Of a stretch of DNA of 64,000 nt, positions 46,266-54,279 are shown one piece after another. Each line of letters begins with the position of its first letter. Positions within the stretch are counted from its first letter, which is position 1. The DNA comes from Frigoriglobus tundricola (GTDB lineage Bacteria > Planctomycetota > Planctomycetia > Gemmatales > Gemmataceae): the NCBI RefSeq assembly GCF_013128195.2, contig NZ_CP053452.2, forward strand, positions 620,001 to 684,000. The letters run 5' to 3'. The notes beneath the pieces were generated by a model, which was not told the origin of the DNA, did no database searches, and saw only the letters and a list, made by a program, of their open reading frames with translations. The translations under genes and the position numbers were made by a program.

Positions 46266-47468
46266 ATGTCCAAGAGCGATTCTACAAGCTCAGGGTCCGC
46301 ACACAAGCCGACGAAGCCCAACAAACCCTACGCAGATTTCCCGCTCTACGCGCACGCCACGAAACGGTGGGCGAAGCGAATCCGTGGGGTGATCCACTAC
46401 TTCGGTCCGTGGAACGATCCCGATGGGGCGCTCGCGAAGTACCTCGCGGAGAAGGACGCGCTGCACGCGGGCCGCAAGCCCCGCGAGGCGTCAACGGGCG
46501 TCACGGTCAAAGCCCTCGCCAACGCCTTTCTGAACCACAAGAAAGCCCTCCTCGACGCGGGCGAGCTCTCACCGCGGACGTGGAAGACGTACCAGGACGC
46601 GGCCGCAATGGTTGTGACCCAGTTCGGGAAGAGCCGTCTTGCCGCAGACCTGGGGCAAGACGACTTCGCCGAGCTGCGAAAGTTCATGTCCAAGAAGTGG
46701 GGCGCGGTTCGGATGCGGAACGCCGTGCAACAGGTGCGGAGTGTGTTCAAGTACGGGTACGAGTCGGAGTTGCTCGCGGTGCCAATGCGGTTCGGGCCGG
46801 GGTTCGCGGCGCCGACCCGCAAGACGATCCGCCTCGAGCGCGCGAAGCAGGGGCCGAAGATGTTCGAGGCCGAGGAGGTCCGCTTGCTCCTCACGGGCCG
46901 CACCGTTGAACGGAAGGGCGGGGCGGCACACGTCCGACCGAGCGTTTCGCTCAAAGCGATGATCCTTCTGGGCGTCAATTGCGGGTTCGGCAACTCGGAC
47001 TGTGGGACGCTCCCGGTATCTTCCCTCGACCTGGCCGGCGGATGGGTGAACTACCCGCGTCCGAAAACGGGCATCACACGCCGATGCCCGCTCTGGCCGG
47101 AAACGGTCTCAGCGCTTCGGGCCGTCCTTGCTGAGCGGCGTGAACCGCTCGATGCGGACGATGCCGGGCTCGTGTTCCTGACCGCGACCGGCCGGAGATG
47201 GCACAAGGACATCGACGACAACCCCATCTCGAAGGAGATGCGGAAGCTGCTCGACGCGCTCAAGATCGGGGGCAAGCGGAACTTCTACGCGCTCCGGCAT
47301 ACGTTCGAGACGATCGGGGGTGAGTCCCGCGACCAGGTCGCCGTGGACCACATTATGGGCCATACCCGCGACGACATGGCCAGCGTGTACCGGGAGCGCA
47401 TCAGCGACGAACGGCTGAAGGCCGTGAGCGACCACGTGCGGAAGTGGGTGTTCACGGAGGCGAAGTAG
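46266..47468 (+). CDS. Tyrosine recombinase/integrase with atypical box I
   Basis: This is a 400-residue protein. Residues 1-80 form a basic N-terminus, 80-190 a SAM-like core-binding domain (SPRTWKTYQDAAAMVVTQFG), and 200-400 the catalytic domain. The third box is LRHTFETIGG (ALRHTF at about 340), followed by DHIMGHTRDDMASVYRERI with the histidine of GH and the nucleophilic tyrosine of VYRE (about 374). The expected first arginine (TGxRxxE) is not visible: the corresponding stretch reads GVNCGFGNSDCGTL. The beta-hairpin lysine is probably in RPKTGITRR. It should integrate the element at the adjacent tRNA-Arg gene. Another residue may supply the missing arginine. Confidence 0.9.
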   Translation: MSKSDSTSSGSAHKPTKPNKPYADFPLYAHATKRWAKRIRGVIHYFGPWNDPDGALAKYLAEKDALHAGRKPREASTGVTVKALANAFLNHKKALLDAGELSPRTWKTYQDAAAMVVTQFGKSRLAADLGQDDFAELRKFMSKKWGAVRMRNAVQQVRSVFKYGYESELLAVPMRFGPGFAAPTRKTIRLERAKQGPKMFEAEEVRLLLTGRTVERKGGAAHVRPSVSLKAMILLGVNCGFGNSDCGTLPVSSLDLAGGWVNYPRPKTGITRRCPLWPETVSALRAVLAERREPLDADDAGLVFLTATGRRWHKDIDDNPISKEMRKLLDALKIGGKRNFYALRHTFETIGGESRDQVAVDHIMGHTRDDMASVYRERISDERLKAVSDHVRKWVFTEAK

Positions 47469-47489
47469 CCAGAAGCCATTCAAGCAAGT

Positions 47490-47514
47490 AACTGCCGGAA
47501 AATTTCCGGCAGTT
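47490..47514. terminator. Bidirectional terminator between convergent integrase and regulator genes
   Basis: AACTGCCGGAAA (47490-47501) and TTTCCGGCAGTT (47503-47514) form a 12-bp perfect palindrome around one A, followed by TCC on the plus strand. It lies 21 bases after the integrase stop. Confidence 0.75.
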
Positions 47515-47578
47515 TCCTTCTTTGGGCGCCCGAGTGAAACGAGGTGACGTTCCGATCCACCGTCAGAATGCGACGGCC

Positions 47579-48094
47579 TCAGAGCTGCGGCTCGACAATC
47601 GCCCACACGGCCAGCGCGCCTTCCACGAAGGCGGAAGCGAACTGCTCCTCATAGATCCTCTCGGCGTCCTTTTCTCCAAGCACGCTGCTCCAGTAGCCGT
47701 TCACCTCGGCGCGATCGACGTCCGCGCCCTTGTGGAAGGTCACATAGAGGATGCCCGGCCATCCGAACGTGTCGGGAACGCCAACGAACAGTTCATCACG
47801 GATTTCGGCCAGACGGCGCAGTTGCGCAGGCGTGGCTGTGTCCCGTGCCCACTTCTCACCTGCCTGTTTGCCGGCTCGGTGTTCAGCGCTCTCTTCCAAC
47901 TTTGCCGCCGCCTTCATGCGATTAACGACCTGCTGCATAGTTGCTCCTTTTTGAGACGATCGAATCTCCAGCAACTTGAGGCGGAATGCCTCGGCTGCCA
48001 CGTTCGACCAGTTCACATCCTTCACCGCGTCCATCTCGCGTTTCAGGTCAGTCGGAAGCGAGATGTTCATTCGACCGAACGCTGAATCTGCCAT
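47579..48094 (-). CDS. Ribbon-helix-helix-like regulator of the element
   Basis: This is a 171-residue protein. The N-terminus MNISLPTDLKREMDAVKDVNWSNVAAEAFRLKLLEIRSSQ (about 9-48) matches the RHH pattern: a beta strand with alternating polar residues (NISLP) followed by two helices. The rest has a helix rich in lysine and glutamate (45-75) and a C-terminal domain of about 90 residues (GVPDTFGWPGILYVTFHKGADV, WSSVLGEKDAERIYEEQF) that is not recognised. A ribosome site AAGGAG lies 9 bases before its ATG. It is divergent from the AAA+ gene, and the shared region holds an array of TGACA repeats that it could bind. Confidence 0.65.
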   Translation of the reverse strand: MADSAFGRMNISLPTDLKREMDAVKDVNWSNVAAEAFRLKLLEIRSSQKGATMQQVVNRMKAAAKLEESAEHRAGKQAGEKWARDTATPAQLRRLAEIRDELFVGVPDTFGWPGILYVTFHKGADVDRAEVNGYWSSVLGEKDAERIYEEQFASAFVEGALAVWAIVEPQL

Positions 48095-48220
48095 TGATCA
48101 ACTCCTTCGGCCGGTGACGGTAGTTGTTTCGACAAGGGAGGAAAGCTATCTTGACACGAATGCGCACCAAGTGAAAACTGCGCTGCGCATCGAGTAGTAG
48201 TTGCGCATCGCCCTCTCGGC

Positions 48221-48251
48221 TGTGACACATTGACAGTTTGACACTTTGACC
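48221..48251. promoter_or_regulatory. Operator-like 31-bp site A with TGACA octads
   Basis: This site reads as consecutive 8-base units starting TGACACAT, TGACAGTT, TGACACTT and TGACC. It is 17 bases upstream of the AAA+ start and 126 bases upstream of the RHH gene. Its reverse complement recurs at 49234-49264 with 29 of 31 identities. An 8-bp spaced array of short direct repeats is typical of RHH repressors. Confidence 0.65.
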
Positions 48252-48268
48252 GAAAGGCGGATGCTGTC

Positions 48269-49219
48269 ATGGATGCCGGTCCACTCAAGCACATCATCAA
48301 CAACCGCGCCGAGCTGTTCGCGGAACTCCGGACGCGACAAGACATCATCGGTGATTACGTTCGCGGCGTCGCCCTCCGGTACTCGACGGGGCTCTACCTG
48401 TTCGGGCGCCCTGGCACCGCGAAAACGCACACGGTTCGCGCGGTGCTAGATGGCGAGTTGAACGAGCCTTACGTGTACAGACACGGTCACCTAACGCCTG
48501 GCGGTCTGTTCGACCTTCTCGCCGAACACCCCGAAGCGCTCATCGTCCTCGATGACCTCGTTGACGTCTTCAGGTCCGACATAGCACTTCAGATACTGCT
48601 CTCCGCCCTTGAGGCGCCCACGAATCCGGACCGCACGCGCGTGGTCCAGTACCAACGAAAGGGATCAAAGGAGAGCGTGGCGTTCCGCGGCGGTATCGTC
48701 TGCATTACAAATCGCGAACTGCACAGCCACGATCTGCTTGGGGCGTTCAAGAGCCGTGTCCACATCCTCAAGTATGACCCTTCTGACGCCCACATCGGCG
48801 CCCACTTGCTGGCCAGTGCCGAACTGGGCTGGCCGCCTGGTGCGTCGGAGCCCGCAGTTCCCGCGAGTGAAACGAAAGAAGTGGCGATGCATGTCCTCAG
48901 CGAAATGATTCGCCTTGGTACTCGCTTCGACCTGCGCGTCTTCTACAGCAAGGCGATACCTGATTACCTTCAGTGGTCAGACGGTGAGACGCGGTGCCAC
49001 TGGAAAGACCTCGTCACCGCGTCCATCCAAGAGCACCTTATTGAGCTCCAGCACCACGGTGAGCAGCTGTCGAGAGATGAAAAGAAGAAGAACGAAGCGT
49101 CGCTGATTCTCGAAATCATCAAGCAACATCCTGACCGGAGAGAGCAAGTCGAAGTATGGAAGAAGCGTACCGGGAAGTCATCGCGCGCGTTCTACCGCCG
49201 GTTGCAGGAAACTGGCTGA
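48269..49219 (+). CDS. AAA+ ATPase (helicase-loader or McrB-like)
   Basis: This is a 316-residue protein. The Walker A motif is GRPGTAKTH (about 47-55), Walker B is LIVLDDLVDV (about 91-100), and sensor-like residues follow in IVCITNRELHSHDLLGAF (sensor 1 N). It resembles phage replication helicase loaders of the DnaC/IstB type, but no exact family is recognised. The C-terminal part (about 220-316) holds an acidic helix and a polybasic tail (KKRTGKSSRAFYRRLQE). It is flanked by inverted operator sites, so its expression is probably tightly repressed in the lysogen. Confidence 0.7.
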   Translation: MDAGPLKHIINNRAELFAELRTRQDIIGDYVRGVALRYSTGLYLFGRPGTAKTHTVRAVLDGELNEPYVYRHGHLTPGGLFDLLAEHPEALIVLDDLVDVFRSDIALQILLSALEAPTNPDRTRVVQYQRKGSKESVAFRGGIVCITNRELHSHDLLGAFKSRVHILKYDPSDAHIGAHLLASAELGWPPGASEPAVPASETKEVAMHVLSEMIRLGTRFDLRVFYSKAIPDYLQWSDGETRCHWKDLVTASIQEHLIELQHHGEQLSRDEKKKNEASLILEIIKQHPDRREQVEVWKKRTGKSSRAFYRRLQETG

Positions 49220-49233
49220 CACGCGATCAACAA

Positions 49234-49264
49234 GGTCAAACTGGCAAACTGTCAATGTGTCACA
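49234..49264. promoter_or_regulatory. Operator-like 31-bp site B (inverted copy of site A)
   Basis: The sequence from GGTCAAACTGGCAAACTGTC onward is the reverse complement of site A with two mismatches (positions 8 and 11). It begins 14 bases after the AAA+ gene and ends about 214 bases before the winged-helix gene at 49479. Below it, 49265-49478 is noncoding with C/G-rich hairpin potential (GGCCGGCCGGGG repeated near 49350 and 49440). Confidence 0.65.
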
Positions 49265-49478
49265 CTTTGCCGGCCGGGCAATCTGAATGGACTGTACGGC
49301 GCCGCTGGGCGCCGATCGAGATGCGTAAGAAAGACATGCGGCGGCGGGGAGGGCCGGCCGGGGGTATGCTTCTGACGGCAAGCGGCTGTACACCCGCGAA
49401 TGCCCTGGCCGGACGTGTGGGACTCGCACCCCGCAGCGACCGGCCGGGGCTGCCGTCTTTAAGTGCGAGGTAGGTGTC

Positions 49479-50504
49479 ATGGCTGACACGTCACGTCGTG
49501 TCCCCGCGGACGCGCTACAAGCTCCGCCACGCTTTAGAGACGCATCTCTTGACTCGATTCTGACAAGCGTTCGCGCGCTGCTACTCCAGATGACATGTGA
49601 CGCATGGTGGCTGCGCCTTTTCAACCTGCGCGAACAACTCAAGCAGTCGCTTGAGAGCGGCGAAACCGGCGAACAGGCGAGTATGCGTTACGGCCGCGCG
49701 CTGGCTGCCATCGAAGGTGACCACGTCGCTGTGCTGTGGTTTGCCCGCGAGTATTGCCCGGCTGCACTGGTCCCTTTTCCTTTGCTTCCCCCGCAAGATC
49801 TTGTTCATCTCGATGAAAAGAGGTGTACCGCGAGCCGTTGCGCGAACGCTATGGTCGCCGTAGAAGGGTACGTTCGATCTGCCTACCCTGCGAAAACTGT
49901 TGCCGCGCCCACTTCTCCGAATGCGTGGGAGCCCAACAGTGACACTCAGGTCACTTCACCGGCCACTCAGCAGGAGTCTCCGAGCGGAATGGCCGGTGGA
50001 GACTCCTGCGGAGTGGAACACAAGGATCAGTCACCCCACGGTGAGGGGGAGCCAGACGGCTCCACATTGGTCGTAGCGCAAACACTCTCAGCTACCGCAC
50101 ACGCTCTGTCGGCTAAGACCGCTAGTGTCATCGAGCGGCCTGCCAACAGTCTCGATGCCGCGCCCCCGTGTCCGATACGAATCTCGCGTGCCGCGGATCA
50201 GACTTTAGTTGAGGTGAGGAGCGGTTCGGTATGGCACACCGTCGCGAATTTGACTCAGGCAATGGTCGAATCGCTCTTTGAACTGGTGACCGCGTATCCG
50301 CACGGGATGACGAGCAATCAGATCCGGGACAAAGTAGCTGTAAGCGATCCCGCGAAGGCGCTTCGCGATGCAGTGAAAAGATGCTCTCGGCTTGGCTCTT
50401 ATTTGTCGCTTCCTGGCGGCGCACGCAGAGGCACCACACACCGCGCTAACTGCGGGATCTACCGAATTTTGGATCAGCCGACGCAAGTCGATCCCCGCGC
50501 ATAA
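49479..50504 (+). CDS. Winged-helix-like protein of unknown function
   Basis: This is a 341-residue protein with no recognised family. Residues 1-110 are helical (LDSILTSVRALLLQMTCDAWWLRLFNLREQLKQSLESG). The middle (about 120-240) is polar and low complexity. The C-terminal 90 residues look like a winged helix or MarR/phage repressor-type fold (NLTQAMVESLFELVTAYPHGMTSNQIRDKVAVSDPAKALRDAVKRCSRLGSYLSLPGG). It follows operator site B and lies upstream of the iterons and the HTH gene. It might be a replication initiator or regulator. Confidence 0.55.
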   Translation: MADTSRRVPADALQAPPRFRDASLDSILTSVRALLLQMTCDAWWLRLFNLREQLKQSLESGETGEQASMRYGRALAAIEGDHVAVLWFAREYCPAALVPFPLLPPQDLVHLDEKRCTASRCANAMVAVEGYVRSAYPAKTVAAPTSPNAWEPNSDTQVTSPATQQESPSGMAGGDSCGVEHKDQSPHGEGEPDGSTLVVAQTLSATAHALSAKTASVIERPANSLDAAPPCPIRISRAADQTLVEVRSGSVWHTVANLTQAMVESLFELVTAYPHGMTSNQIRDKVAVSDPAKALRDAVKRCSRLGSYLSLPGGARRGTTHRANCGIYRILDQPTQVDPRA

Positions 50505-50548
50505 CCGGCCATCCCCGCCGATCGCTTTCCATCCCCGCCGACCTTTCC
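50491..50548. repeat. Three ATCCCCGC direct repeats spaced exactly 20 bp
   Basis: ATCCCCGC begins at 50491, 50511 and 50531, with exact 20-bp steps. The last two copies extend to a 20-base tandem repeat (CCATCCCCGCCGAYC..) at 50509-50528 and 50529-50548. The region overlaps the 3' end of the winged-helix gene and the gap before the small gene at 50603. Confidence 0.65.
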
Positions 50549-50602
50549 ACTCCTCCTTTGGCTCTACGTCGGATGATTCTCCTGTCCCCAGGGAGAATCG
50601 AC

Positions 50603-50791
50603 GTGGACAACGCCGCTCCGATCACCATTCAGACTGTACCGTCCCCAGAAAAGCTCAAGGCGGAACTCATCGCTTTGTACAGGACAGTCCGCCACACTCG
50701 ATCGCTCCTGCGACTCTCGGAACGCATCCACGCCGACCGCCAAAGTAACAAGTCCGCGTCCATGCCGGAGGCCGCGCATGCCGCCCGCTGA
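50603..50791 (+). CDS. Small phage-type protein
   Basis: GTG 50603, preceded by GGGAGAATCGAC, gives 62 residues. The protein is helical, with an arginine and leucine-rich amphipathic part (AELIALYRTVRHTRSLLRLSERIHADRQ). Its stop overlaps the start of the HTH gene at 50778, which suggests translational coupling. Its function is unknown. Confidence 0.5.
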   Translation: MDNAAPITIQTVPSPEKLKAELIALYRTVRHTRSLLRLSERIHADRQSNKSASMPEAAHAAR

Positions 50792-51053
50792 CGCCACTGC
50801 ACCGACGCGCGGTCTAACCACCGAAGAAGTAGCGGCCCGCTACCGCGTCGGGCCGGACAAGGTCCGCGCCTGGATCAAGTCCGGCGCCCTCCGCGCAATC
50901 AACACGGCCGACGTGGCGTGCGGTAAACCGCGATTCGTCGTCACGCCCGAAGCACTCACCGCCTTCGAAGCGGCGCGCTCTGTCGAAGCACCGCCCCCCC
51001 AACCGAAGCGCCGCCGGCGGGTGGCCAACGAAGTAGATTTCTTCCCCGACTAA
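50778..51053 (+). CDS. AlpA/MerR-type helix-turn-helix protein
   Basis: This 91-residue protein has a MerR-like/excisionase fold: LTTEEVAARYRVGPDKVRAWIKSGALRAINTADV, followed by GKPRFVVTPEALTAFE. This matches small excisionase or AlpA-type regulators that guide integrase directionality or activate phage genes. The C-terminus carries a short basic run PKRRRRV. Confidence 0.75.
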   Translation: MPPADATAPTRGLTTEEVAARYRVGPDKVRAWIKSGALRAINTADVACGKPRFVVTPEALTAFEAARSVEAPPPQPKRRRRVANEVDFFPD

Positions 51054-51060
51054 AGCAGAA

Positions 51061-51088
51061 CGCCCCGGAGCAACGTTGCTCCGGGGCG
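51061..51088 (+). terminator. Palindromic hairpin after the HTH gene
   Basis: CGCCCCGGAGCAAC and GTTGCTCCGGGGCG form a perfect 28-base palindrome. It starts 8 bases after the stop codon. No T-run follows. Confidence 0.55.
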
Positions 51089-51160
51089 CCGGGGGAACCA
51101 CGAATGCCATGAGCTTCAACCCATCCGGCTGTTAGCGCAGCCGAACCACGAGATTAAATC

Positions 51161-51427
51161 ATGACGCACATTCACGACGATCTCAAGCCCGGATCCACCA
51201 AGATCGTCCCGCCCTCAATCTCAGGCCCCCGTACCACCGTCACGCTGCTCTTGTCGGTGCCGGAAGCGGCGACCCTGTACGCCGAACTGATGCTCCTCGG
51301 CGCAGTGACCCGCCCGGCGCGGGGCACGGCCGCCCACCTTACGCCGGTCGTGATCTGCGAGCGCGTGGAGATGATCGATCGCCTGCGGCGGAAGCTCGCC
51401 GTCGCCCTCCACGACGGGGGGTGCTGA
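51161..51427 (+). CDS. Hypothetical phage protein
   Basis: This is an 88-residue protein with no recognisable family. The N-terminal part is polar, and the middle is hydrophobic and likely a beta-alpha unit (TVTLLLSVPEAATLYAELMLLGAV). Its stop is two bases upstream of the next gene's ATG, so the genes are probably co-translated. Confidence 0.5.
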   Translation: MTHIHDDLKPGSTKIVPPSISGPRTTVTLLLSVPEAATLYAELMLLGAVTRPARGTAAHLTPVVICERVEMIDRLRRKLAVALHDGGC

Positions 51428-51429
51428 TC

Positions 51430-51813
51430 ATGCGGGCGGAGCTGTTTTCGTACTACGCCACGTTGGAGCCGGCGCTTCTCGACCTTGAGGTGTTCACCCG
51501 CGTCGCTGCGAAAATGCGCGGCCACCGCGAGCGCATCTGGTCGACCGAGATCAAGAGCGTCCTCGTCACGCTCGTGGGCTGGGCGCGGCGAGTTCCGGAC
51601 GCGGTCCGCGTCGAACGCGTCCGCCGCCCGGACGGACTGCTGGTGCTCGAGGACATCTGCGACGCCGGCCGCCGGCAGGACCGCGCGAACGCAGCGGCCC
51701 TCGCCTGTGCCGGCGCGTCGGACGTGTTCGCCCACGATGAGCTCGCGACCGTCCAGGCGTACCGCACGTGCTTCGATCACCTCCGCGGCATCTTCGATGC
51801 GGGGGGTGCGTGA
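51430..51813 (+). CDS. Hypothetical phage protein in the replication cluster
   Basis: This 127-residue protein starts at ATG 51430; a GTG at 51421 would add three residues. It looks globular and helical (LLDLEVFTRVAAKMRGHRER; KSVLVTLVGWARRVPDAVRVERVRRPDGLLVLEDICDAGRR). No family is recognised. Its stop codon overlaps the ATG of the following gene (TGATG). It is probably an accessory of the replication operon. Confidence 0.55.
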   Translation: MRAELFSYYATLEPALLDLEVFTRVAAKMRGHRERIWSTEIKSVLVTLVGWARRVPDAVRVERVRRPDGLLVLEDICDAGRRQDRANAAALACAGASDVFAHDELATVQAYRTCFDHLRGIFDAGGA

Positions 51814-52667
51814 TGGAGGCGGCCTACCCGAAGCGGCCATCCCACTTCGACCGGACATACCTGCGGTGGCTTATCGACGCGCGCGCGGTCAATCAGATTG
51901 GCGCCGACGGCGTACTTTTGCTCACGGTCATCGTGTTGCAAGAGGACCAGTGCCGGTACAGCGGCCCCGTGGACTTTTGGAGTGGGCAACTGATGCACGC
52001 CACGGGCATCGCATCAGAGGACACACTCGGTCGGGTGAGGAAGCGATGCGTCGATGCGCGATTGTTGAATTACGAACCTGGGAGCCGCTCCAAGCCGGCC
52101 CGGTATTGGGTGGCTGAACCCTGCGCGAACCCCGCGCCAACTCCGCGCGAAGAACCGCAACCATGCAGTACTTCGGAACCAACTACCGCAGATTTGCGGC
52201 CCTTGGTGCGGACCATGTGCGGGACTTCCTTACCTGATCCTAGTCCTAAAGACATTTCCGCTGACGCGGAGAGCGCAAGTGGTGCGGAACCCAAGAAGGT
52301 GAGGACCCGGAAGGCGCCCCCGAAGGAAAAGAAACCACGGCCGCGGAACCTTCTGTTTGACGCTCTCGCAGAGGTAACCAACGCAGATGTCGCACTGGAC
52401 GGCAGCCTCCTCGGAAAAGTTGCATCGAACTACGCGAAGGCCGCGCCTCCTGTCACGCCTGACGAGGTGCGCGACTTCGCCCAGCATTGGCGTCAGGCGT
52501 TCGCCTGGGCAGCCGACGCCGAGTGTCAGCCCACTCTCTCGATTGGCATTCTGCAAAAGCACATGAGCGAGTTCCGGGCGTGGCGTAAAAGCCGCCCACG
52601 CACACCCATGTTGGACAGAGCGCCCGCGGGCTTTCCCGACTTCGACCGCCAACCACCTCGAGGCTGA
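51813..52667 (+). CDS. Putative replication initiator (phage O/DnaD-like)
   Basis: This is a 284-residue protein. The N-terminal half contains a winged-helix-like segment (FDRTYLRWLIDARAVNQIGADGVLLLTVIVLQ, then GIASEDTLGRVRKRCVDARLLNY). The middle is charged and low complexity (KKVRTRKAPPKEKKPRPRN). The C-terminal part is helical (VRDFAQHWRQAFAWAADAECQPT). It lies directly upstream of the DnaB gene, where phages often place a replisome initiator or loader. Function is inferred from position and fold. Confidence 0.6.
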   Translation: MEAAYPKRPSHFDRTYLRWLIDARAVNQIGADGVLLLTVIVLQEDQCRYSGPVDFWSGQLMHATGIASEDTLGRVRKRCVDARLLNYEPGSRSKPARYWVAEPCANPAPTPREEPQPCSTSEPTTADLRPLVRTMCGTSLPDPSPKDISADAESASGAEPKKVRTRKAPPKEKKPRPRNLLFDALAEVTNADVALDGSLLGKVASNYAKAAPPVTPDEVRDFAQHWRQAFAWAADAECQPTLSIGILQKHMSEFRAWRKSRPRTPMLDRAPAGFPDFDRQPPRG

Positions 52668-52669
52668 AC

Positions 52670-53995
52670 ATGAACGTGTCGATGCCCGTACCGCCGCAAA
52701 ACCTTGAGGCCGAACGCGCCGTGTTGGGTGCGATCCTGCGTGATTCGGACGTATTGGCCGACGTGTTGGCGGTGGTGCGCCCGGAGGCGATGTACTTCGA
52801 TCACCACCGTCGCATTCTCACGGCGGCCGTTGACATCGCCCAGCGCGGCGCTCCGGTCGATTTGGTCGTGCTGTATGACGAACTGCGGAAGAGAAAGTGG
52901 CTCGAAGACGTAGGCGGTGAAACGTACCTGATCGAATTGTGGGAAGCGGTACCGACCGGGGCCAACGCGGCGTATCACGCGAAGCTGATCGCGGACGCCG
53001 CTTTGCTCCGGTCGCTCATCCACAGCGCCAACGAGACGATCCGCGACGCGTACTCCCCGACGGCGCCTGCTGAGGATCTGTTGGCCCAGGCCGAACGGAG
53101 ACTGTTTGCGATCAACGCGGATAACGGAGCCGACGTAGCCCCGCGCTGCGTCGGGGAGGTCGCGCGCGAGGCCCTGATCGATATCGACTCGCGGATCGCC
53201 GCCGGGGCCACGCTGGCCGGGCTGAGCACCGGCTTCGTCGATCTGGACAGAATGCTGGGCGGGCTCCGTCCGGGGCAACTGGTCGTCATCGGCGCGCGGC
53301 CGTCGATCGGCAAAACGGCGTTCGCGTTGAATGTCGCCGATCGGGTGGCCAGCGGCGGCGCGCCGGTTCTGTTCTTCAGTCTGGAGATGCCGGCCCGGGA
53401 AATTACCGATCGGCTCATCAGCATGCGCTCCGGTGTGCCAATGAGTCGGATGGGCCGGCCGCGGGACTTGCGGCCGGACGACCTCACGGCGCTGACCGAC
53501 GCGGCCGCCGAACTCAGCTCTACGCCCTTGTACATCGAGGACGCGGGCGATGTGACGGCCGCTCGCGTCGCGGCCGTATCCCGCCGGGCGTGTCGCCGGC
53601 TTGGCGCCCAACTCGTCGTCGTTGATTACCTCAGTCTGCTGCGCCCGGAGAACCCGAAAGAGAATCGCACGCTCCAGGTCGGCACGCTGGCGCTGCGCGT
53701 GAAGCAGATGAGCCGATCGCTTGGCGTGCCTGTTCTTCTGCTCAGCCAGCTGAATCGGGAACTGGAACACGCCAACCGCCGGCCGCGACTGGCGGACCTG
53801 CGCGATTCCGGAGAAGTCGAACAGCACGCGGACTGTGTCTTGTTCCTCCATCGCGAGCAGAACCTGCCGGTAGACGATCCAGTCTGGCCCGTTGAGGTGA
53901 TCGTCGCAAAGAACCGAAACGGACCGGTCGGAGAGATTGGGCTCGCGTACCGCCGGCCCGTCCTGCGGTTTGAGAATGCAGCGGTTGGCCGATGA
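52670..53995 (+). CDS. dnaB: Replicative DNA helicase (DnaB family)
   Basis: This is a 441-residue protein. The N-terminal DnaB domain (PPQNLEAERAVLGAILRDSDVLADVLAVV) is followed by a linker and the RecA-like C-terminal domain: Walker A GARPSIGKTAFALN (about 207), the hexamer interface motif FFSLEMPAREITDRL, and Walker B VVVDYLSLL. SQLNRELE and RRPRLADLRDSGEVEQHAD complete the DnaB signature. It unwinds DNA at forks and gives the element its own helicase. It is the last of a tightly packed set starting at 51161. Confidence 0.95.
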   Translation: MNVSMPVPPQNLEAERAVLGAILRDSDVLADVLAVVRPEAMYFDHHRRILTAAVDIAQRGAPVDLVVLYDELRKRKWLEDVGGETYLIELWEAVPTGANAAYHAKLIADAALLRSLIHSANETIRDAYSPTAPAEDLLAQAERRLFAINADNGADVAPRCVGEVAREALIDIDSRIAAGATLAGLSTGFVDLDRMLGGLRPGQLVVIGARPSIGKTAFALNVADRVASGGAPVLFFSLEMPAREITDRLISMRSGVPMSRMGRPRDLRPDDLTALTDAAAELSSTPLYIEDAGDVTAARVAAVSRRACRRLGAQLVVVDYLSLLRPENPKENRTLQVGTLALRVKQMSRSLGVPVLLLSQLNRELEHANRRPRLADLRDSGEVEQHADCVLFLHREQNLPVDDPVWPVEVIVAKNRNGPVGEIGLAYRRPVLRFENAAVGR

Positions 53996-54279
53996 TGCCG
54001 CGCGCGAGACCTTTAGCGCGCGCAGCGGATTTGCTCAAACGTGCCAGGGCCGAATGCTCCAACACATCCGCTGTCGGGTTGCGCCTCCACCTCGATGAGC
54101 CCAGAATCCATTATCAGGGCTTGTTAGAGACCAGCACGCCTCATTGCGGGCTGCCGGGCAGGCGTGATGATGTTGGAGTGCAGTGTCCCCATGAGGAGCC
54201 TGGACATGACGATCGCCGCCGCTGCGCCCGCTCCTGCCATGCCGTACCGCGTGGCGATGCTGCGCTACGGCATCGGTGA
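53992..54279 (+). CDS. Possible small overlapping gene after dnaB
   Basis: The ATG overlaps the dnaB stop (ATGATG), a common coupling arrangement. The first half (MMPRARPLARAADLLKRARAEC) looks helical and basic, while the C-terminal half is arginine and cysteine-rich and overlaps the next gene out of frame. It may be a short peptide or a spurious frame. Confidence 0.25.
   Translation: MMPRARPLARAADLLKRARAECSNTSAVGLRLHLDEPRIHYQGLLETSTPHCGLPGRRDDVGVQCPHEEPGHDDRRRCARSCHAVPRGDAALRHR

Noticed and set aside
49156-49473. 105-codon frame overlapping the end of the AAA+ gene
   Set aside because: It overlaps the AAA+ gene and operator site B and has no coding character after 49220.
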